64,000 bases of DNA from Streptomyces fulvoviolaceus (GCF_000718165.1 NZ_JOEY01000025.1:62001-126000); one strand, 5' to 3'; numbered from the stretch's first letter, positions 24,830-33,994 are shown. Notes: a model not told the origin generated them from the letters alone. Numbers and translations are program-made.

Positions 24830-25855
24830 TCAGCGCGCCGAGAGGCTGGAGCGCCGCACCACCAGTTCGGGCTGGAGCACGACCCGTCGGTGCTCGTGTT
24901 TCCTCGGCGAGCTCTCGGCCTCCGTCTCCTCCAGGAGGAGTTCGGCGGCCATGGCGCCCATGGTGACGGCGGGCTGGCGGACCGAGGTGAGCGGGACGGC
25001 CGCGGCGGCCGCGAACTCGATGTCGTCGTAGCCGACGATGGCGAGGTCGTCGGGGACTCCTATGCCGGCCGCGTACATGGCCTGCAGGACGCCCAGGGCG
25101 AGCAGGTCGTTGGCACAGAAGACGGCGGTGGGGCGGTCGGCGAGGCCGAGCAGACGGGCGCCCGCGTCCCGCCCGGCGGCCACGTCGAGCCGTTCGGTGG
25201 GCAGCTCGCGCAGGCACTCCGGCCCGAGCCCCGCCTCGGCGAGCGCGTTCAAAGCGCCGGTACGGCGGTCGCGGACCTGGTTGAGCCCGGGCGGGCCGCT
25301 GACGTACGCGATGGAGCGGTGCCCGGCGTCGACGAGGTGGCGCACCGCCAGGGCGCCGCCCGCCACGTCGTCGACGGAGACCGAGCACTCCGTGGTGCCC
25401 TCGGCGACCCGGTCGACGAGGACGAAGGGGATGCCGTGGCGCCGGAAGCTCTCGATGTTGCGGCCCGTCGCGTCGGCGGGGGTCAGCAGCACACCGCGCA
25501 CCCGCTGCTCGGCGAAGAGGGACAGGTACTCGGCCTCCTCGCTCGCGCTCTGGGCGCTGTTGCAGACCATCACGCCGAGCCCGTCCTCGCGCGCGGCCCG
25601 CTCGGCACCGCGCGCGACGTCGACGAAGAACGGGTTGCCCATGTCGAGGACGAGCAGACCCATGATTCGGCTGCGGCCCGCGCGCAGCTGGCGCGCGGAC
25701 TCGCTGCGGACGTAGCCGAGCCGGTCGATCGCGGACAGCACCCGCGCCCGGGTCTCGGTGGCGACGGTGTCCGGACGATTGATCACGTTCGACACCGTGC
25801 CGACGGAGACTCCGGCGACGCGGGCGACATCCTTGATACCCACCGACTGGGCCAT
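24830..25855 (-). CDS. LacI family regulator, probable repressor of the rhamnose genes
   Basis: A 341-residue LacI/GalR-type protein. The N-terminal headpiece (about residues 5-55) has IKDVARVAGVSVGTVSNVINRP followed by the hinge, and the rest is a periplasmic-binding-protein-like effector domain. The recognition helix is of the type that binds symmetric sites with a central CG or nearby variants. It is last or nearly last in the leftward rhamnose-uptake gene run, and TGAAA/TTTCA palindromes flank both rha promoters about 7 kb away. A role as rhamnose-responsive repressor is therefore inferred from context, not proved. AGGGAC-like bases precede the ATG. Confidence 0.85.
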   Translation of the reverse strand: MAQSVGIKDVARVAGVSVGTVSNVINRPDTVATETRARVLSAIDRLGYVRSESARQLRAGRSRIMGLLVLDMGNPFFVDVARGAERAAREDGLGVMVCNSAQSASEEAEYLSLFAEQRVRGVLLTPADATGRNIESFRRHGIPFVLVDRVAEGTTECSVSVDDVAGGALAVRHLVDAGHRSIAYVSGPPGLNQVRDRRTGALNALAEAGLGPECLRELPTERLDVAAGRDAGARLLGLADRPTAVFCANDLLALGVLQAMYAAGIGVPDDLAIVGYDDIEFAAAAAVPLTSVRQPAVTMGAMAAELLLEETEAESSPRKHEHRRVVLQPELVVRRSSLSAR

Positions 25856-25934
25856 CAGGCAGGGACCTCCAGAGGGACGTGGGAGGGCGGAAGGACCTTC
25901 ACATTACCGTCATGAACGCCGGCGTCTCCCCCGG

Positions 25935-27359
25935 TCACGCGGGCAGTGCGAAGTCGACGACGTGCAGCGCCGACGGAGTCGTGCCGCTCGACGCCTCCTG
26001 GTACATGACCGACAGGACGTTGTCCGCCTTCACCCGGAGCTCGTCGATCACTACCTCGCCGAAGGCGTTCAGGTCGCTGCCGTCGTACAGCACCGCCCAG
26101 TCGGTGTACCCGGAGGACTTCGACGCGGCGGCGATACGGCCGAAGGGGAAGATCGCGTAGGCGTTGTCGTACTTGTCCAGGACCAGCTTGGTGCGCTGGC
26201 TGGAGCCCAGCACGACAGGGATCTCCGTCTTGGTCCAGGTGCCCGAGGAGTTCTTTCGGAGGTGGAAGGCCCGGCCGTTGGCGGTGCGGTCGCTGACGTA
26301 GTTGGTGGTGCACTGGCCGAAGCGGCCCGGGACGTAGCTGATGATCGCGTGCGGGAGGCCGGCCGAGTCGGTGAACTGGCTCTCCTGGTTCATCAGGGAG
26401 TGGTCCGGGTTGAGGGAGTCGACGACCAGTCCGGAGTCGGTGACGGCCACGGTGTCGGAGCTGCCCGTGGTGCCCACGAGGGTGCCGGCGTTGTTGCGCC
26501 AGGTGCGGCCGCGGTCGGTCGAGTAGACGTAGCCCGTGTCGTGGTTGGTGATGCCGCCGCTGTTGCACATCACGGCGGCGCTCTGCTCGCGCCAGGTGAA
26601 GAAGGAGTGCAGGCGGCCGTTGACGTCGTAGTCGATGCCGTGCAGGTACATGTTGCGGGCCGTGCTGGAGCCGTGCGAGCTGGTGTAGGTGCCGGTGGAG
26701 CTGGACCACTCCCCAAGAGCGGTCCAGGACGAACCGTCGTACTCGGCAAGGGCGTTGCGCCCGTTGCCGGAGATCCCGACCCGGTAGCTGAGCTGCAGCT
26801 TGCCCTCGGGGGTCGCGACGAACTGCGGGTAGGTGAACTGCGAGGTGAGCGCGAGACCGTCGAGCGAGGTCTGGACGGAGCCGAAGACGGACGAGGTCCA
26901 GGACGTGGACGCCGGGTTGTCGAGGAGGCCCGCGACCGACTTCACGTAGAAGAAGCCGTCGCTGTGCGAGTCCATGTTGATGTGCAGGCGGCCGTCGACC
27001 TTGGAGACGCCCATGGAGATGACGTTGTGGGAGTCGCTGCTCTTGAGGGTGTGGGAGAGCGTGACCTTCGACCAGCTGGACCCGCCGAGGACGCGGCGGG
27101 CGATGACGGCGTTCTTCGTCGAGGTGTACCAGGCGGCGTACTGGTAGCCCTTGTACGTGAACAGGCCGTTCTTCTGGAACGAGTTGTTGTTGACCAGGCC
27201 GTCGTAGGAGACGAAGAAGACGGCCTGACCGTCGAGTTGGGTGGTCCCCGTCTTGCTGACGGAGGGGCCGGGGTCGGCGGCCCGGGCTGTGCCGGAAGCA
27301 AGGGCAGGGGTCATCACGGCTCCGGCGAGTGCGGCGCCCAGCAGGGTGCGTCTCTTCAT
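25935..27359 (-). CDS. secreted BNR_4 beta-propeller, GH145/PL25-like
   Basis: A 474-residue exported protein with a Tat/Sec signal (KRRTLLGAALAG, cleavage near AARA at about residue 28). The mature part is a seven-bladed BNR_4 propeller, shown by SHNVISMGVSKVDGRLHINM (about 110-129), YPQFVATPEGKLQLSYRVG (about 185-203), HGIDYDVNGRLHSFFTWR, and YVYSTDRGRTWR. BNR_4 proteins include GH145 alpha-L-rhamnosidases acting on rhamnosyl-glucuronic acid ends and PL25 ulvan lyases. The position after rhaS and rhaM supports a rhamnose-releasing enzyme, which is an inference. A His-to-active-site comparison is needed to choose between hydrolase and lyase. Confidence 0.82.
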   Translation of the reverse strand: MKRRTLLGAALAGAVMTPALASGTARAADPGPSVSKTGTTQLDGQAVFFVSYDGLVNNNSFQKNGLFTYKGYQYAAWYTSTKNAVIARRVLGGSSWSKVTLSHTLKSSDSHNVISMGVSKVDGRLHINMDSHSDGFFYVKSVAGLLDNPASTSWTSSVFGSVQTSLDGLALTSQFTYPQFVATPEGKLQLSYRVGISGNGRNALAEYDGSSWTALGEWSSSTGTYTSSHGSSTARNMYLHGIDYDVNGRLHSFFTWREQSAAVMCNSGGITNHDTGYVYSTDRGRTWRNNAGTLVGTTGSSDTVAVTDSGLVVDSLNPDHSLMNQESQFTDSAGLPHAIISYVPGRFGQCTTNYVSDRTANGRAFHLRKNSSGTWTKTEIPVVLGSSQRTKLVLDKYDNAYAIFPFGRIAAASKSSGYTDWAVLYDGSDLNAFGEVVIDELRVKADNVLSVMYQEASSGTTPSALHVVDFALPA

Positions 27360-27407
27360 CTCGAGGACTCCATTGTCGTGCGAGGAAGGGGGAGGGGACG
27401 AACGGGG

Positions 27408-27728
27408 TCAGGCGAGGTGGAACACTTCGGTGAGCGGTTTCATGGCCTCATCGGGACGGGCGCCGTCCAGCGACTCGAAGAACGGCGCCATCTCCGCCTG
27501 CCAGCGGGCGTTGACATAGGCGGCTTCCATGCCGGCCTGGGCGGCGGCGAAGTCCTCGGTCTCCAGGTAGCCGACCAGGAGGCCGTCTTCACGCAGGAAG
27601 AGCGAGTAGTTGCGCCAGCCGGTGGCCGAGAGCGCCTCGAGCATCTCGGGCCACACGGCTGCGTGCCGCTCGCGGTACTCGTCGAGGCGGTCCGCCCGGA
27701 CCATGAGCAGGAAGCACACGCGCTGCAT
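27408..27728 (-). CDS. rhaM: L-rhamnose mutarotase
   Basis: A 106-residue RhaM/RhaU-type protein. The start is MQRVCFLLMVRADRLDEY, the conserved His-containing segment is YRERHAAVWPEML (about residues 18-30), and WRNYSLFLREDGLLVGYLET and MEAAYVNARWQAEM follow. It interconverts alpha- and beta-L-rhamnopyranose in the cytosol so that the isomerase receives its preferred anomer. GGAGGG lies 5 nt upstream of the ATG at 27728. It sits between the binding protein and the secreted propeller in the uptake operon. Confidence 0.95.
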   Translation of the reverse strand: MQRVCFLLMVRADRLDEYRERHAAVWPEMLEALSATGWRNYSLFLREDGLLVGYLETEDFAAAQAGMEAAYVNARWQAEMAPFFESLDGARPDEAMKPLTEVFHLA

Positions 27729-27745
27729 CAACAACCCTCCGGCTA

Positions 27746-28825
27746 CTAGAAGTTGAACTGGTCGATGTTCTTGGCGTTGAACACGGTCGGCTTGCCGAGG
27801 TTGATCACGCCGTCCTTGCCGATGGTGTAGGTGGTGTCGCCGGCCTTGAAGGTCTCGCCCTCCTTGCCGGTGATCTGACCCGAGACCAGCGCCACGGCCG
27901 TACGCGCGGCCAGGTCGCCGAGCTTCGCCGGGTCCCACAGCTCGAACCCCTCGACGGTGCCGTTCTTGACGTACTTGCGCATGTCGTTCGGGGTGCCGAG
28001 GCCGGTCAGCTTGACCTTGCCCTTGTACTTGGAGCCGGAGAGGTACTGGGCGGCGGCCTTGATGCCGACGGTGGTCGGGGAGATGATCCCCTTCAGGTTC
28101 GGGTACTCCTGGAGGAGGCCCTGGGTCTGCTGGAAGGACTGCTGGGCGTCGTCGTTGCCGTACGCGATCTTGACGAGCTTGATGTCCTTGTACTTGGCGT
28201 CCTTCAGCTCGTCCTTCATGAAGTCGATCCAGGTGTTCTGGTTCGTAGCGGTCTGCGCGGCGGACAGGATCGCGATCTCGCCCTTGTAGTCGATCTGTTC
28301 GGCGAGCAGCTGCACCTCGGTGCGGCCCAGGTCCTCGGCACTGGCCTGCGAGACGAAGGCGTTGCGGCACTCGGGCTTGGTGTCGGAGTCGTAGGTGACG
28401 ACCTTGATGTCGTTGTTCATGGCCTGCTTGAGCGCGGTGCACAGGGCGCCCGGGTCCTGCGCGGAGACGGCCATCGCGTTCACCTGCTGCTGGGTGAGCG
28501 TGTTGACGTAACTGACCTGCCCGGCGGTGTCGGTGGCGCTGGAGGGGCCGACCTCCTTGTACTTGCTGCCCAGTTCGGTGAGGGCCTTCTCGCCGCCCTT
28601 GTCGGCGGAGGTGAAGTACGGGTTGTTGACCTGCTTGGGCAGGAACCCGACGGTCAGGCCCTTCTTGGTGGCAGCGTTGGGGTCGGCCTTGCCGGCGGAG
28701 GCGGCAGCGGAGCTGTCGTCCTTGACGTCGCTCTTGGTGGTGCCACCGCAGGCGGTGAGGGCGAGGGCGAGGGAGGTTCCGGCGGCGATCGCGGCACAAG
28801 TGCGGCGGAGGGATGACTTACGCAT
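27746..28825 (-). CDS. rhaS: rhamnose ABC transporter substrate-binding lipoprotein
   Basis: A 359-residue periplasmic-binding-protein-type lipoprotein with lipobox LTAC (Cys at about residue 26), an acidic linker, then a CUT2-family sugar-binding fold (TVGFLPKQVNNPYFTSADKGGEKAL, VTYDSDT, and KGIISPTTVGIKAAAQYL). It resembles RhaS of rhizobial rhamnose transporters; this is not the AraC-type RhaS of E. coli. It captures rhamnose outside the membrane for RhaPQT. A 158-bp gap full of repeat elements separates it from rhaQ, which may uncouple its expression from the permeases. Confidence 0.95.
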   Translation of the reverse strand: MRKSSLRRTCAAIAAGTSLALALTACGGTTKSDVKDDSSAAASAGKADPNAATKKGLTVGFLPKQVNNPYFTSADKGGEKALTELGSKYKEVGPSSATDTAGQVSYVNTLTQQQVNAMAVSAQDPGALCTALKQAMNNDIKVVTYDSDTKPECRNAFVSQASAEDLGRTEVQLLAEQIDYKGEIAILSAAQTATNQNTWIDFMKDELKDAKYKDIKLVKIAYGNDDAQQSFQQTQGLLQEYPNLKGIISPTTVGIKAAAQYLSGSKYKGKVKLTGLGTPNDMRKYVKNGTVEGFELWDPAKLGDLAARTAVALVSGQITGKEGETFKAGDTTYTIGKDGVINLGKPTVFNAKNIDQFNF

Positions 28826-28858
28826 GGCATGGGGTCCTTTGATACGAGGGTGAGTGGA

Positions 28859-28975
28859 GCGCCCCTTCAGGGGCGCGGGACTGTTTCGATATGCGGCTCC
28901 GCCGCGATGGAGGTCCCCCGCTCGAGCGAAGCCGAGAGTGGGGGGAGCGACCAGCCACAGGCGGTCCGCAGCCGA
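28859..28975. repeat. Streptomyces intergenic repeat with a nested palindrome
   Basis: A hairpin (GCGCCCCT at 28859-28866, AGGGGCGC at 28869-28876) is followed by a block matching 41771-41873 in reverse (TATGCGGCTCCGCCGC) and a tail, GCGACCAGCCACAGGCGGTC, related to 33995-34047. The 36-bp palindrome lies inside. It separates rhaQ from rhaS and may act as an RNA hairpin within the operon. Confidence 0.75.
28912..28947. repeat. small palindromic element, second copy
   Basis: GGTCCCCCGCTCGAGCGAAG and the following bases match the copy in the P450-reductase gene (2762-2796) with few changes. It is nested inside the larger intergenic repeat, so it probably inserted after it. Confidence 0.8.
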
Positions 28976-28983
28976 CGAACGGC

Positions 28984-29979
28984 CTATCCGGTGGAGCGTG
29001 CCGCCCTCGCCACTGCGATCTGGCGTGCCACACGCGGGCCGAGCACCGACAGCACAAGCAGCACACCGGTGACGACGATCTGCGACTGCGCCGAGACGTC
29101 CTGCAGGCTCATCACGTTCTGCAGAGCCCCGAGCAAGAACACCCCGGCGATGGCGCCACCGAGCGTGCCCTTGCCGCCGTCGAAGTCGATGCCACCGAGC
29201 AACACGGCCGCGACCACGGAGAGTTCGAGGCCCGTCGCGTTGTCATAGCGAGCGCTGGCGTAGTGCAGCGCCCAGAAGATCCCGGTGAGCGAGGCCATCA
29301 GCCCCGTCACCGTGAACAGGATCAACTTCTGCCGCCTGACCCGGAGACCGGCGAACCGTGCCGCCTCCTCGCTCGCGCCGATCGCGAACAGCGACCGCCC
29401 GAACGGGGTGGCGTGCAGCACGACCACGGCGATCGCGAGCAGGACGAGGAAGGGCAGGAAGGCCTGCGGGATGAAGGTGTCCCCGATGCGTCCGGACGCG
29501 AAGTCCAGGTACTGGGTGGGGAAGTCGGTCACCGCGTCGGAGCCGAGCACGATCTGTGCGATGCCCCGGTAGGCGGCGAGGGTGCCGATGGTGACGGCGA
29601 GGGAGGGCAGCCCGAGCCGGGTGACGAGGAGGCCGTTGATGAGGCCGCACACCACGCCGAGCAGCAGGCAGATCGGGATGATCGTCTCGATCGTCATGCC
29701 CTGGTTCCACAGGGCGCCCATCACCGCGCCGGACAGACCGGCGGTGGAGGCGACCGAGAGGTCGATCTCGCCGGCGACCACGAGCAGCGTCATGGGCAGG
29801 GCGATCAGCGCGATCGGCAGAGTGTTGCCGATCAGGAACGACAGGTTGAGGGCGTTGCCGAAGCCGTCGACAGTGCCGAAGGACAGCAGCAGGACGACGA
29901 TGAGAAGGGCGCCGACGGCTGAATCCCACCTTTTCAAGGCGGACCAGCGGATCGCTCGACTCAGGGAGAAGTCAGCCAT
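28984..29979 (-). CDS. rhaQ: rhamnose ABC transporter permease
   Basis: A 331-residue inner-membrane permease of the CUT2 (ribose/rhamnose) type with about nine or ten hydrophobic helices. Landmark segments are VVAGEIDLSVAST (about residues 66-78), GLINGLLVTRLGLPSLAVTIGTLA, RSLFAIGASEEAARFAGLRV (the loop touching the ATPase) and GTLGGAIAGVFLLGALQNVM. It pairs with RhaP to form the translocation path. The start overlaps the rhaP stop by 8 bp, a sign of translational coupling. Confidence 0.93.
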   Translation of the reverse strand: MADFSLSRAIRWSALKRWDSAVGALLIVVLLLSFGTVDGFGNALNLSFLIGNTLPIALIALPMTLLVVAGEIDLSVASTAGLSGAVMGALWNQGMTIETIIPICLLLGVVCGLINGLLVTRLGLPSLAVTIGTLAAYRGIAQIVLGSDAVTDFPTQYLDFASGRIGDTFIPQAFLPFLVLLAIAVVVLHATPFGRSLFAIGASEEAARFAGLRVRRQKLILFTVTGLMASLTGIFWALHYASARYDNATGLELSVVAAVLLGGIDFDGGKGTLGGAIAGVFLLGALQNVMSLQDVSAQSQIVVTGVLLVLSVLGPRVARQIAVARAARSTG

Positions 29980-31012
29980 GGCGGGCGTTCCTCTTCTTCA
30001 GGGCGGAGGCCACGCGCAGCGCGACGATCCGGTCGACCGCGATGGCGAGGATGAGCAGGATGCCGTTGATGGCCAGCACCCAGACCGAGCTGACGCCGAG
30101 GGCGGGCAGCACGCTGTTGATCGAGGTCAGCAGCAGGGCGCCGAGGGCCGCGCCGTAGACGCTGCCGGAGCCGCCGGTGAAGACGACGCCGCCGACCACG
30201 ACCGCGCTGACGACGGTCAGTTCGTAGCCGTTGCCGGTGCCCGAGTCGACGTTGCCGAACCGGGCCAGGTACATCGCGCCGGCCAGTCCGGCGAGGCCGC
30301 CGCAGAAGGTGTACGCCGCCAGGATCCGCTTGCGGACGGGGATGCCGGCGAGGCGGGCGGCCTCGGGGTTGGAGCCGAGCGCGTACAGCTCGCGTCCGCT
30401 GCCGAAGTGCTTGAGGTAGTACGCGGTCGCGATCAGCACCGCCAGCGCGATCAGCGCCAGCCACGGCACCGCGGAGATGCCGCCGGAGCCGAAGTCCACG
30501 AAGCCGTCCGAGAGGTCGGCCGCCGTGATCTGGCGGGAGCCGACCCAGATCGAGTCGATGCCTCGGATGATGTAGAGCGTGCCGAGGGTGACGACGAGCG
30601 CGGGCACCTGGCCGAGGCTCACAAGAAGGCCGTTGAGCAGGCCGAAGCCGATGCCCATCAGGACCGCCAGGAGGATGGCGACGACCGGGTTGCCACCGCC
30701 CTGGAGGTAGGTGCCGGCGGCGAAGGCGCTGATGCCGAGCGTGGAGCCGACCGACAGGTCGACGTTGCGCGTGATGACGACCAGCGACTGTCCGGTGGCG
30801 ACCAGGACCAGGATGGTGGCGTTCAGCAGCAGGTCCTTGATGCCCTGCTCGGTGAGGAACTCGCTGTTGCCGGCCTGGGTGACGCCGATCATCACCAGGA
30901 AGACGAGCAGGATGGCGAGCTCGCGCATCTTGAACACACGGTCGACGAGCCGGGTGGCACCGGCCTTGGGCACCTCTGCGGGAGGGGCCTGCTGAGGGGT
31001 GGTCACCGTCAT
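29972..31012 (-). CDS. rhaP: rhamnose ABC transporter permease
   Basis: A 346-residue CUT2 permease with a hydrophilic N-terminal 20 residues and about nine or ten membrane helices. Family landmarks are [44 protein letters not shown], the ATPase-contacting loop [20 protein letters not shown], and [21 protein letters not shown]. The ATG at 31012 overlaps the rhaT stop as ATGA, and the downstream rhaQ start also overlaps. It works with RhaQ and RhaT to import L-rhamnose. Confidence 0.94.
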   Translation of the reverse strand: MTVTTPQQAPPAEVPKAGATRLVDRVFKMRELAILLVFLVMIGVTQAGNSEFLTEQGIKDLLLNATILVLVATGQSLVVITRNVDLSVGSTLGISAFAAGTYLQGGGNPVVAILLAVLMGIGFGLLNGLLVSLGQVPALVVTLGTLYIIRGIDSIWVGSRQITAADLSDGFVDFGSGGISAVPWLALIALAVLIATAYYLKHFGSGRELYALGSNPEAARLAGIPVRKRILAAYTFCGGLAGLAGAMYLARFGNVDSGTGNGYELTVVSAVVVGGVVFTGGSGSVYGAALGALLLTSINSVLPALGVSSVWVLAINGILLILAIAVDRIVALRVASALKKRNARHG

Positions 31013-32526
31013 GCGGCGGCCCTCCCGGTGGCTGCGGCCATCACGGTTTCCTCGGTGGCTTCGGAGCGCGGGATCTCTGCGGTGAGCCGGCCCTCGTGCA
31101 TGACCAGCACGCGGTCGGCCATGCCGAGGATCTCGGGCAGGTCGGAGGAGATCATCAGGATGGCCACCCCGTCGGCGGCCAGCTCGCTGAGCAGCCGGTG
31201 CACCTCGGCCTTGGTGCCGACGTCGATGCCGCGGGTGGGCTCGTCGACGATCAGCACCTCGGGGCCGGTGGCGAGCCACTTGGCGAGGACGACCTTCTGC
31301 TGGTTTCCGCCGGACAGGGTGTTGACGGTGTCGGCGATGCGGGCGTACTTGACCTGGAGCTTGACGGCCCAGTCGAAGGAGCGGCTGCGTTCGGCGCCGC
31401 GGTCCATGAGGCCGGCCTTGACGGTCGTACGGAGCCCTGTGAGCCCGATGTTGCGCTCGATGGACATGTCCATCACCAGACCCTGGGCGCGCCGGTCCTC
31501 GGGGACGAGGGCGAGCCCTGCGGCCATCGCGGTGGACGGGGCGCCGTTGACCAGCGCCTTGCCGCCCACGGACACCTCACCGGCGTCCCAGCGGTCGATG
31601 CCGAACACCGCCCGGGCGACTTCGGTACGGCCGGCTCCCACGAGGCCCGCGAGGCCGACGATCTCGCCGCGCCGCACATCGAAGGAGACGTCGGTGAAGA
31701 CGCCCTCCCGGGTCAGCCGGCGCACGGTCAGCGCGACCTCGCCCGGCCGCACGTCCTGCTTCGGGTACAGCTCGTCGAGGTCGCGGCCGACCATACGGCG
31801 GACGAGGTCGTCCTCGGTCATGTTCTCGACCGGTTCGCTGGCGATCCAGGCCCCGTCGCGCAGGGTGGTCACCTGCTGGCAGATCTGGAAGATCTCCTCG
31901 AGGCGGTGCGAGATGAAGAGAACGGCCGCGCCCTGCTCGCGCAGCGTGCGGACTACGCCGAAAAGACGGGCGACCTCGCTGCCGGTGAGGGCGGCGGTCG
32001 GCTCGTCCATGATCAGGACGCGGGCCTCGAAGGAGAGCGCCTTGGCGATCTCGACGATCTGCTGGTCGGCGATGGACAGGCCGCGCGCAGGGCGGTCGGG
32101 GTCGAGTTCGACACCGAGCCGCTGCATCAGGGCCAGGGTCGCCGAATGAGTGGTCTTGTGGTCGATCCGGCCGAAGGCGCGCCGGGGCTGGCGGCCCATG
32201 AAGATGTTCTCGGCGATCGACAGGTCGGGGAAGAGCGTGGGCTCCTGGTAGATCACGGCGATACCGGCGTCGCGGGCGTCACCGGGACCGTGGAAGACGA
32301 CGGGCGCGCCGTCGAGCAGCACCTGGCCGGCGTCCGGTCGGTGCACTCCTGCAAGGGTCTTGATGAGGGTCGACTTGCCCGCGCCGTTCTCCCCGGCGAG
32401 GGCGTGCACCTCCCCGGGATAGAGATCCAGGGAGACATCCCGCAGGGCGCGGACCGCGCCGAAGGACTTCGAGATGCCCTTGAGCGCGAGAACCGGGGCC
32501 GGACCCGTGGTGGACGGGTGGGTCAT
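31009..32526 (-). CDS. rhaT: rhamnose ABC transporter ATP-binding protein (two nucleotide-binding domains)
   Basis: A 505-residue cytosolic ATPase with two fused nucleotide-binding domains. The first has Walker [10 protein letters not shown] (about residues 45-53), signature LSIADQQ and Walker [12 protein letters not shown]. The second, from about residue 265, has the degenerate Walker [10 protein letters not shown], signature LSGGNQQKV and Walker [15 protein letters not shown]. This matches the rhizobial RhaT/RbsA type and energises RhaPQ. It is the first gene of the leftward operon, with a consensus-like promoter and a LacI-type operator 45-100 bp upstream. Confidence 0.95.
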   Translation of the reverse strand: MTHPSTTGPAPVLALKGISKSFGAVRALRDVSLDLYPGEVHALAGENGAGKSTLIKTLAGVHRPDAGQVLLDGAPVVFHGPGDARDAGIAVIYQEPTLFPDLSIAENIFMGRQPRRAFGRIDHKTTHSATLALMQRLGVELDPDRPARGLSIADQQIVEIAKALSFEARVLIMDEPTAALTGSEVARLFGVVRTLREQGAAVLFISHRLEEIFQICQQVTTLRDGAWIASEPVENMTEDDLVRRMVGRDLDELYPKQDVRPGEVALTVRRLTREGVFTDVSFDVRRGEIVGLAGLVGAGRTEVARAVFGIDRWDAGEVSVGGKALVNGAPSTAMAAGLALVPEDRRAQGLVMDMSIERNIGLTGLRTTVKAGLMDRGAERSRSFDWAVKLQVKYARIADTVNTLSGGNQQKVVLAKWLATGPEVLIVDEPTRGIDVGTKAEVHRLLSELAADGVAILMISSDLPEILGMADRVLVMHEGRLTAEIPRSEATEETVMAAATGRAAA

Positions 32527-32570
32527 GGAGGCTCCTCGACGACGCCGGCGGGACGGCCCTCACGGCGTCG

Positions 32571-32582
32571 TGAAAGGTTTCA
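32571..32582. promoter_or_regulatory. LacI-type operator of the rhaTPQSM operon
   Basis: TGAAAGGTTTCA is a perfect 5-bp-arm dyad. On the minus strand it lies about 15 bp downstream of the proposed -10, within the initially transcribed region, which is a classic repression position. Confidence 0.75.
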
Positions 32583-32596
32583 ACTTGGTTGCCGGG

Positions 32597-32626
32597 ACGT
32601 TAGGCATGGAGCCCATGTCACGTCAA
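32597..32626 (-). promoter_or_regulatory. promoter of the rhaTPQSM operon
   Basis: On the minus strand TTGACG (32626-32621), an 18-bp spacer and TAACGT (32602-32597) fit the housekeeping sigma consensus TTGACn / TAnnnT. Transcription would start near 32590, about 64 nt upstream of rhaT. Confidence 0.65.
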
Positions 32627-32636
32627 TGGGTCCGTG

Positions 32637-32651
32637 TCGAAAATATTTCGA
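32637..32651. promoter_or_regulatory. third palindrome between the rha promoters
   Basis: TCGAAAATATTTCGA has 6-bp arms around ATA. It is A/T-rich for this genome and lies upstream of both -35 boxes, a position suited to an activator or a distinct repressor. Confidence 0.5.
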
Positions 32652-32700
32652 TGAACGAAGGTCACAGCGGAGTCACGAGCAACAGCCTTGGTCGGAGGGG

Positions 32701-32729
32701 TTGACACTCTCCCGAAGGGCTCATACTTT
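32701..32729 (+). promoter_or_regulatory. promoter of the rhaI-rhaEW-rhaB-lutABC operon
   Basis: TTGACA (32701-32706), a 17-bp spacer and TACTTT (32724-32729) match the housekeeping consensus. Transcription would begin near 32736, giving a leader of about 75 nt before rhaI. Confidence 0.7.
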
Positions 32730-32736
32730 CCCGTCT

Positions 32737-32748
32737 TGAATCGTTTCA
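32737..32748. promoter_or_regulatory. LacI-type operator of the rhaI operon
   Basis: TGAATCGTTTCA is a dyad (one mismatch between arms) positioned at about +1 to +12 of the rightward promoter. It matches the site at 32571-32582 in its TGAAn/nTTTCA half-sites. Confidence 0.78.
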
Positions 32749-32810
32749 CAGCGAAGCCTTTCAGAAGTCCTACCGAAGTCCTTTTGACCCGACGTCACAG
32801 GAGCCCTCAA

Positions 32811-33971
32811 GTGACCGAGCTCGCCGCGGTGAAGGCCGCTCTCAAGACACAGGCCGTCGAGACGCCGTCGTGGGCGTACGGGAATTCAGGGACCCGCTTC
32901 AAGGTGTTCGCCCAGCAAGGTGTTCCGCGGACTCCGCAGGAGAAGCTGGAGGACGCGGCGCAGGTGCATGCGGTGACCGGTGTCGCGCCGACCGTCGCCC
33001 TGCACATCCCCTGGGACAGGGTCGAGGACTATGCCGCGCTGGCCAAGTTCGCCGAGGAGCGGGGCGTGAAGCTCGGCGCGATCAACTCCAACACGTTCCA
33101 GGACGACGACTACAGGCTGGGCAGCATCTGCCATCCCGAGGCGGCGATCCGCCGTAAGGCGGTGGACCACCTGCTCGAGTGCGTCGACATCATGGATGCG
33201 ACGGGCTCCGCCGATCTGAAGCTGTGGTTCGCCGACGGGACGAACTATCCCGGTCAGGACGACATCCGGGCGCGGCAGGACCGGCTCGCCGAAGGGCTCT
33301 CCGAGGTCTACGCGCGGCTGGGGGACGGGCAGCGGATGCTGCTGGAGTACAAGTTCTTCGAGCCGGCGTTCTATGCGACGGACGTCCCTGACTGGGGGAC
33401 GGCTTACGTCCACTGCCTGAAGCTCGGCTCGAAGGCCCAGGTAGTTGTCGACACCGGTCATCACGCGCCCGGCACCAACATCGAGTTCATCGTCGCGACG
33501 CTGCTGCGGGAGGGGAAGCTCGGTGGGTTCGACTTCAACTCTCGGTTCTACGCCGACGACGACCTCATGGTGGGTGCGGCCGATCCGTTCCAGCTCTTCC
33601 GGATCATGTACGAGGTGATCCGTGGGGGTGGGTTCTCGCCCGACGTGGCGTTCATGCTCGATCAGTGCCACAACATCGAGGCGAAGATTCCGGCGATCAT
33701 CCGGTCGGTGATGAATGTGCAGGAGGCCACGGCGAAGGCGCTGCTTGTCGATGCGGTGGCTCTGGCGGAGGCTCAGCGGTCGGGGGATGTGCTTGAGGCC
33801 AATGCGGTGCTGATGGCCGCGTACAACACGGACGTGCGTCCGCTGCTTGGCGAGGTTCGTGAGGAGCTGGGGTTGGACGCGGATCCCATTGCCGCGTACC
33901 GCCGGTCCGGGTGGGCCGAGAAGATCGTGGCCGAGCGGGTTGGTGGGCAGCAGGCCGGGTGGGGGGCGTAA
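32811..33971 (+). CDS. rhaI: L-rhamnose isomerase
   Basis: A 386-residue enzyme of the RhaI type, which isomerises L-rhamnose to L-rhamnulose in a TIM barrel with two divalent metals. Visible conserved pieces are PSWAYGNSGTRFKVF near residues 18-32, HIPWD, GAINSNTFQDDDYRLGSICHP, KLWFADGTNYPGQDD, EYKFFEPAFY, VDTGHHAPGTNIEFIVA and FDFNSRFYADDDL. The GTG at 32811 is favoured by CAGGAG about 8 nt upstream and by family length. It opens the rightward rhamnose operon. Confidence 0.95.
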   Translation: MTELAAVKAALKTQAVETPSWAYGNSGTRFKVFAQQGVPRTPQEKLEDAAQVHAVTGVAPTVALHIPWDRVEDYAALAKFAEERGVKLGAINSNTFQDDDYRLGSICHPEAAIRRKAVDHLLECVDIMDATGSADLKLWFADGTNYPGQDDIRARQDRLAEGLSEVYARLGDGQRMLLEYKFFEPAFYATDVPDWGTAYVHCLKLGSKAQVVVDTGHHAPGTNIEFIVATLLREGKLGGFDFNSRFYADDDLMVGAADPFQLFRIMYEVIRGGGFSPDVAFMLDQCHNIEAKIPAIIRSVMNVQEATAKALLVDAVALAEAQRSGDVLEANAVLMAAYNTDVRPLLGEVREELGLDADPIAAYRRSGWAEKIVAERVGGQQAGWGA

Positions 33972-33994
33972 GCGTCTGCCGAGTTCTGTCTGCT

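Noticed and set aside
27746..28825. rhaS read as the AraC-type regulator of E. coli
   Set aside because: The product is a lipoprotein binding protein of the ABC type with no DNA-binding domain; only the name coincides.
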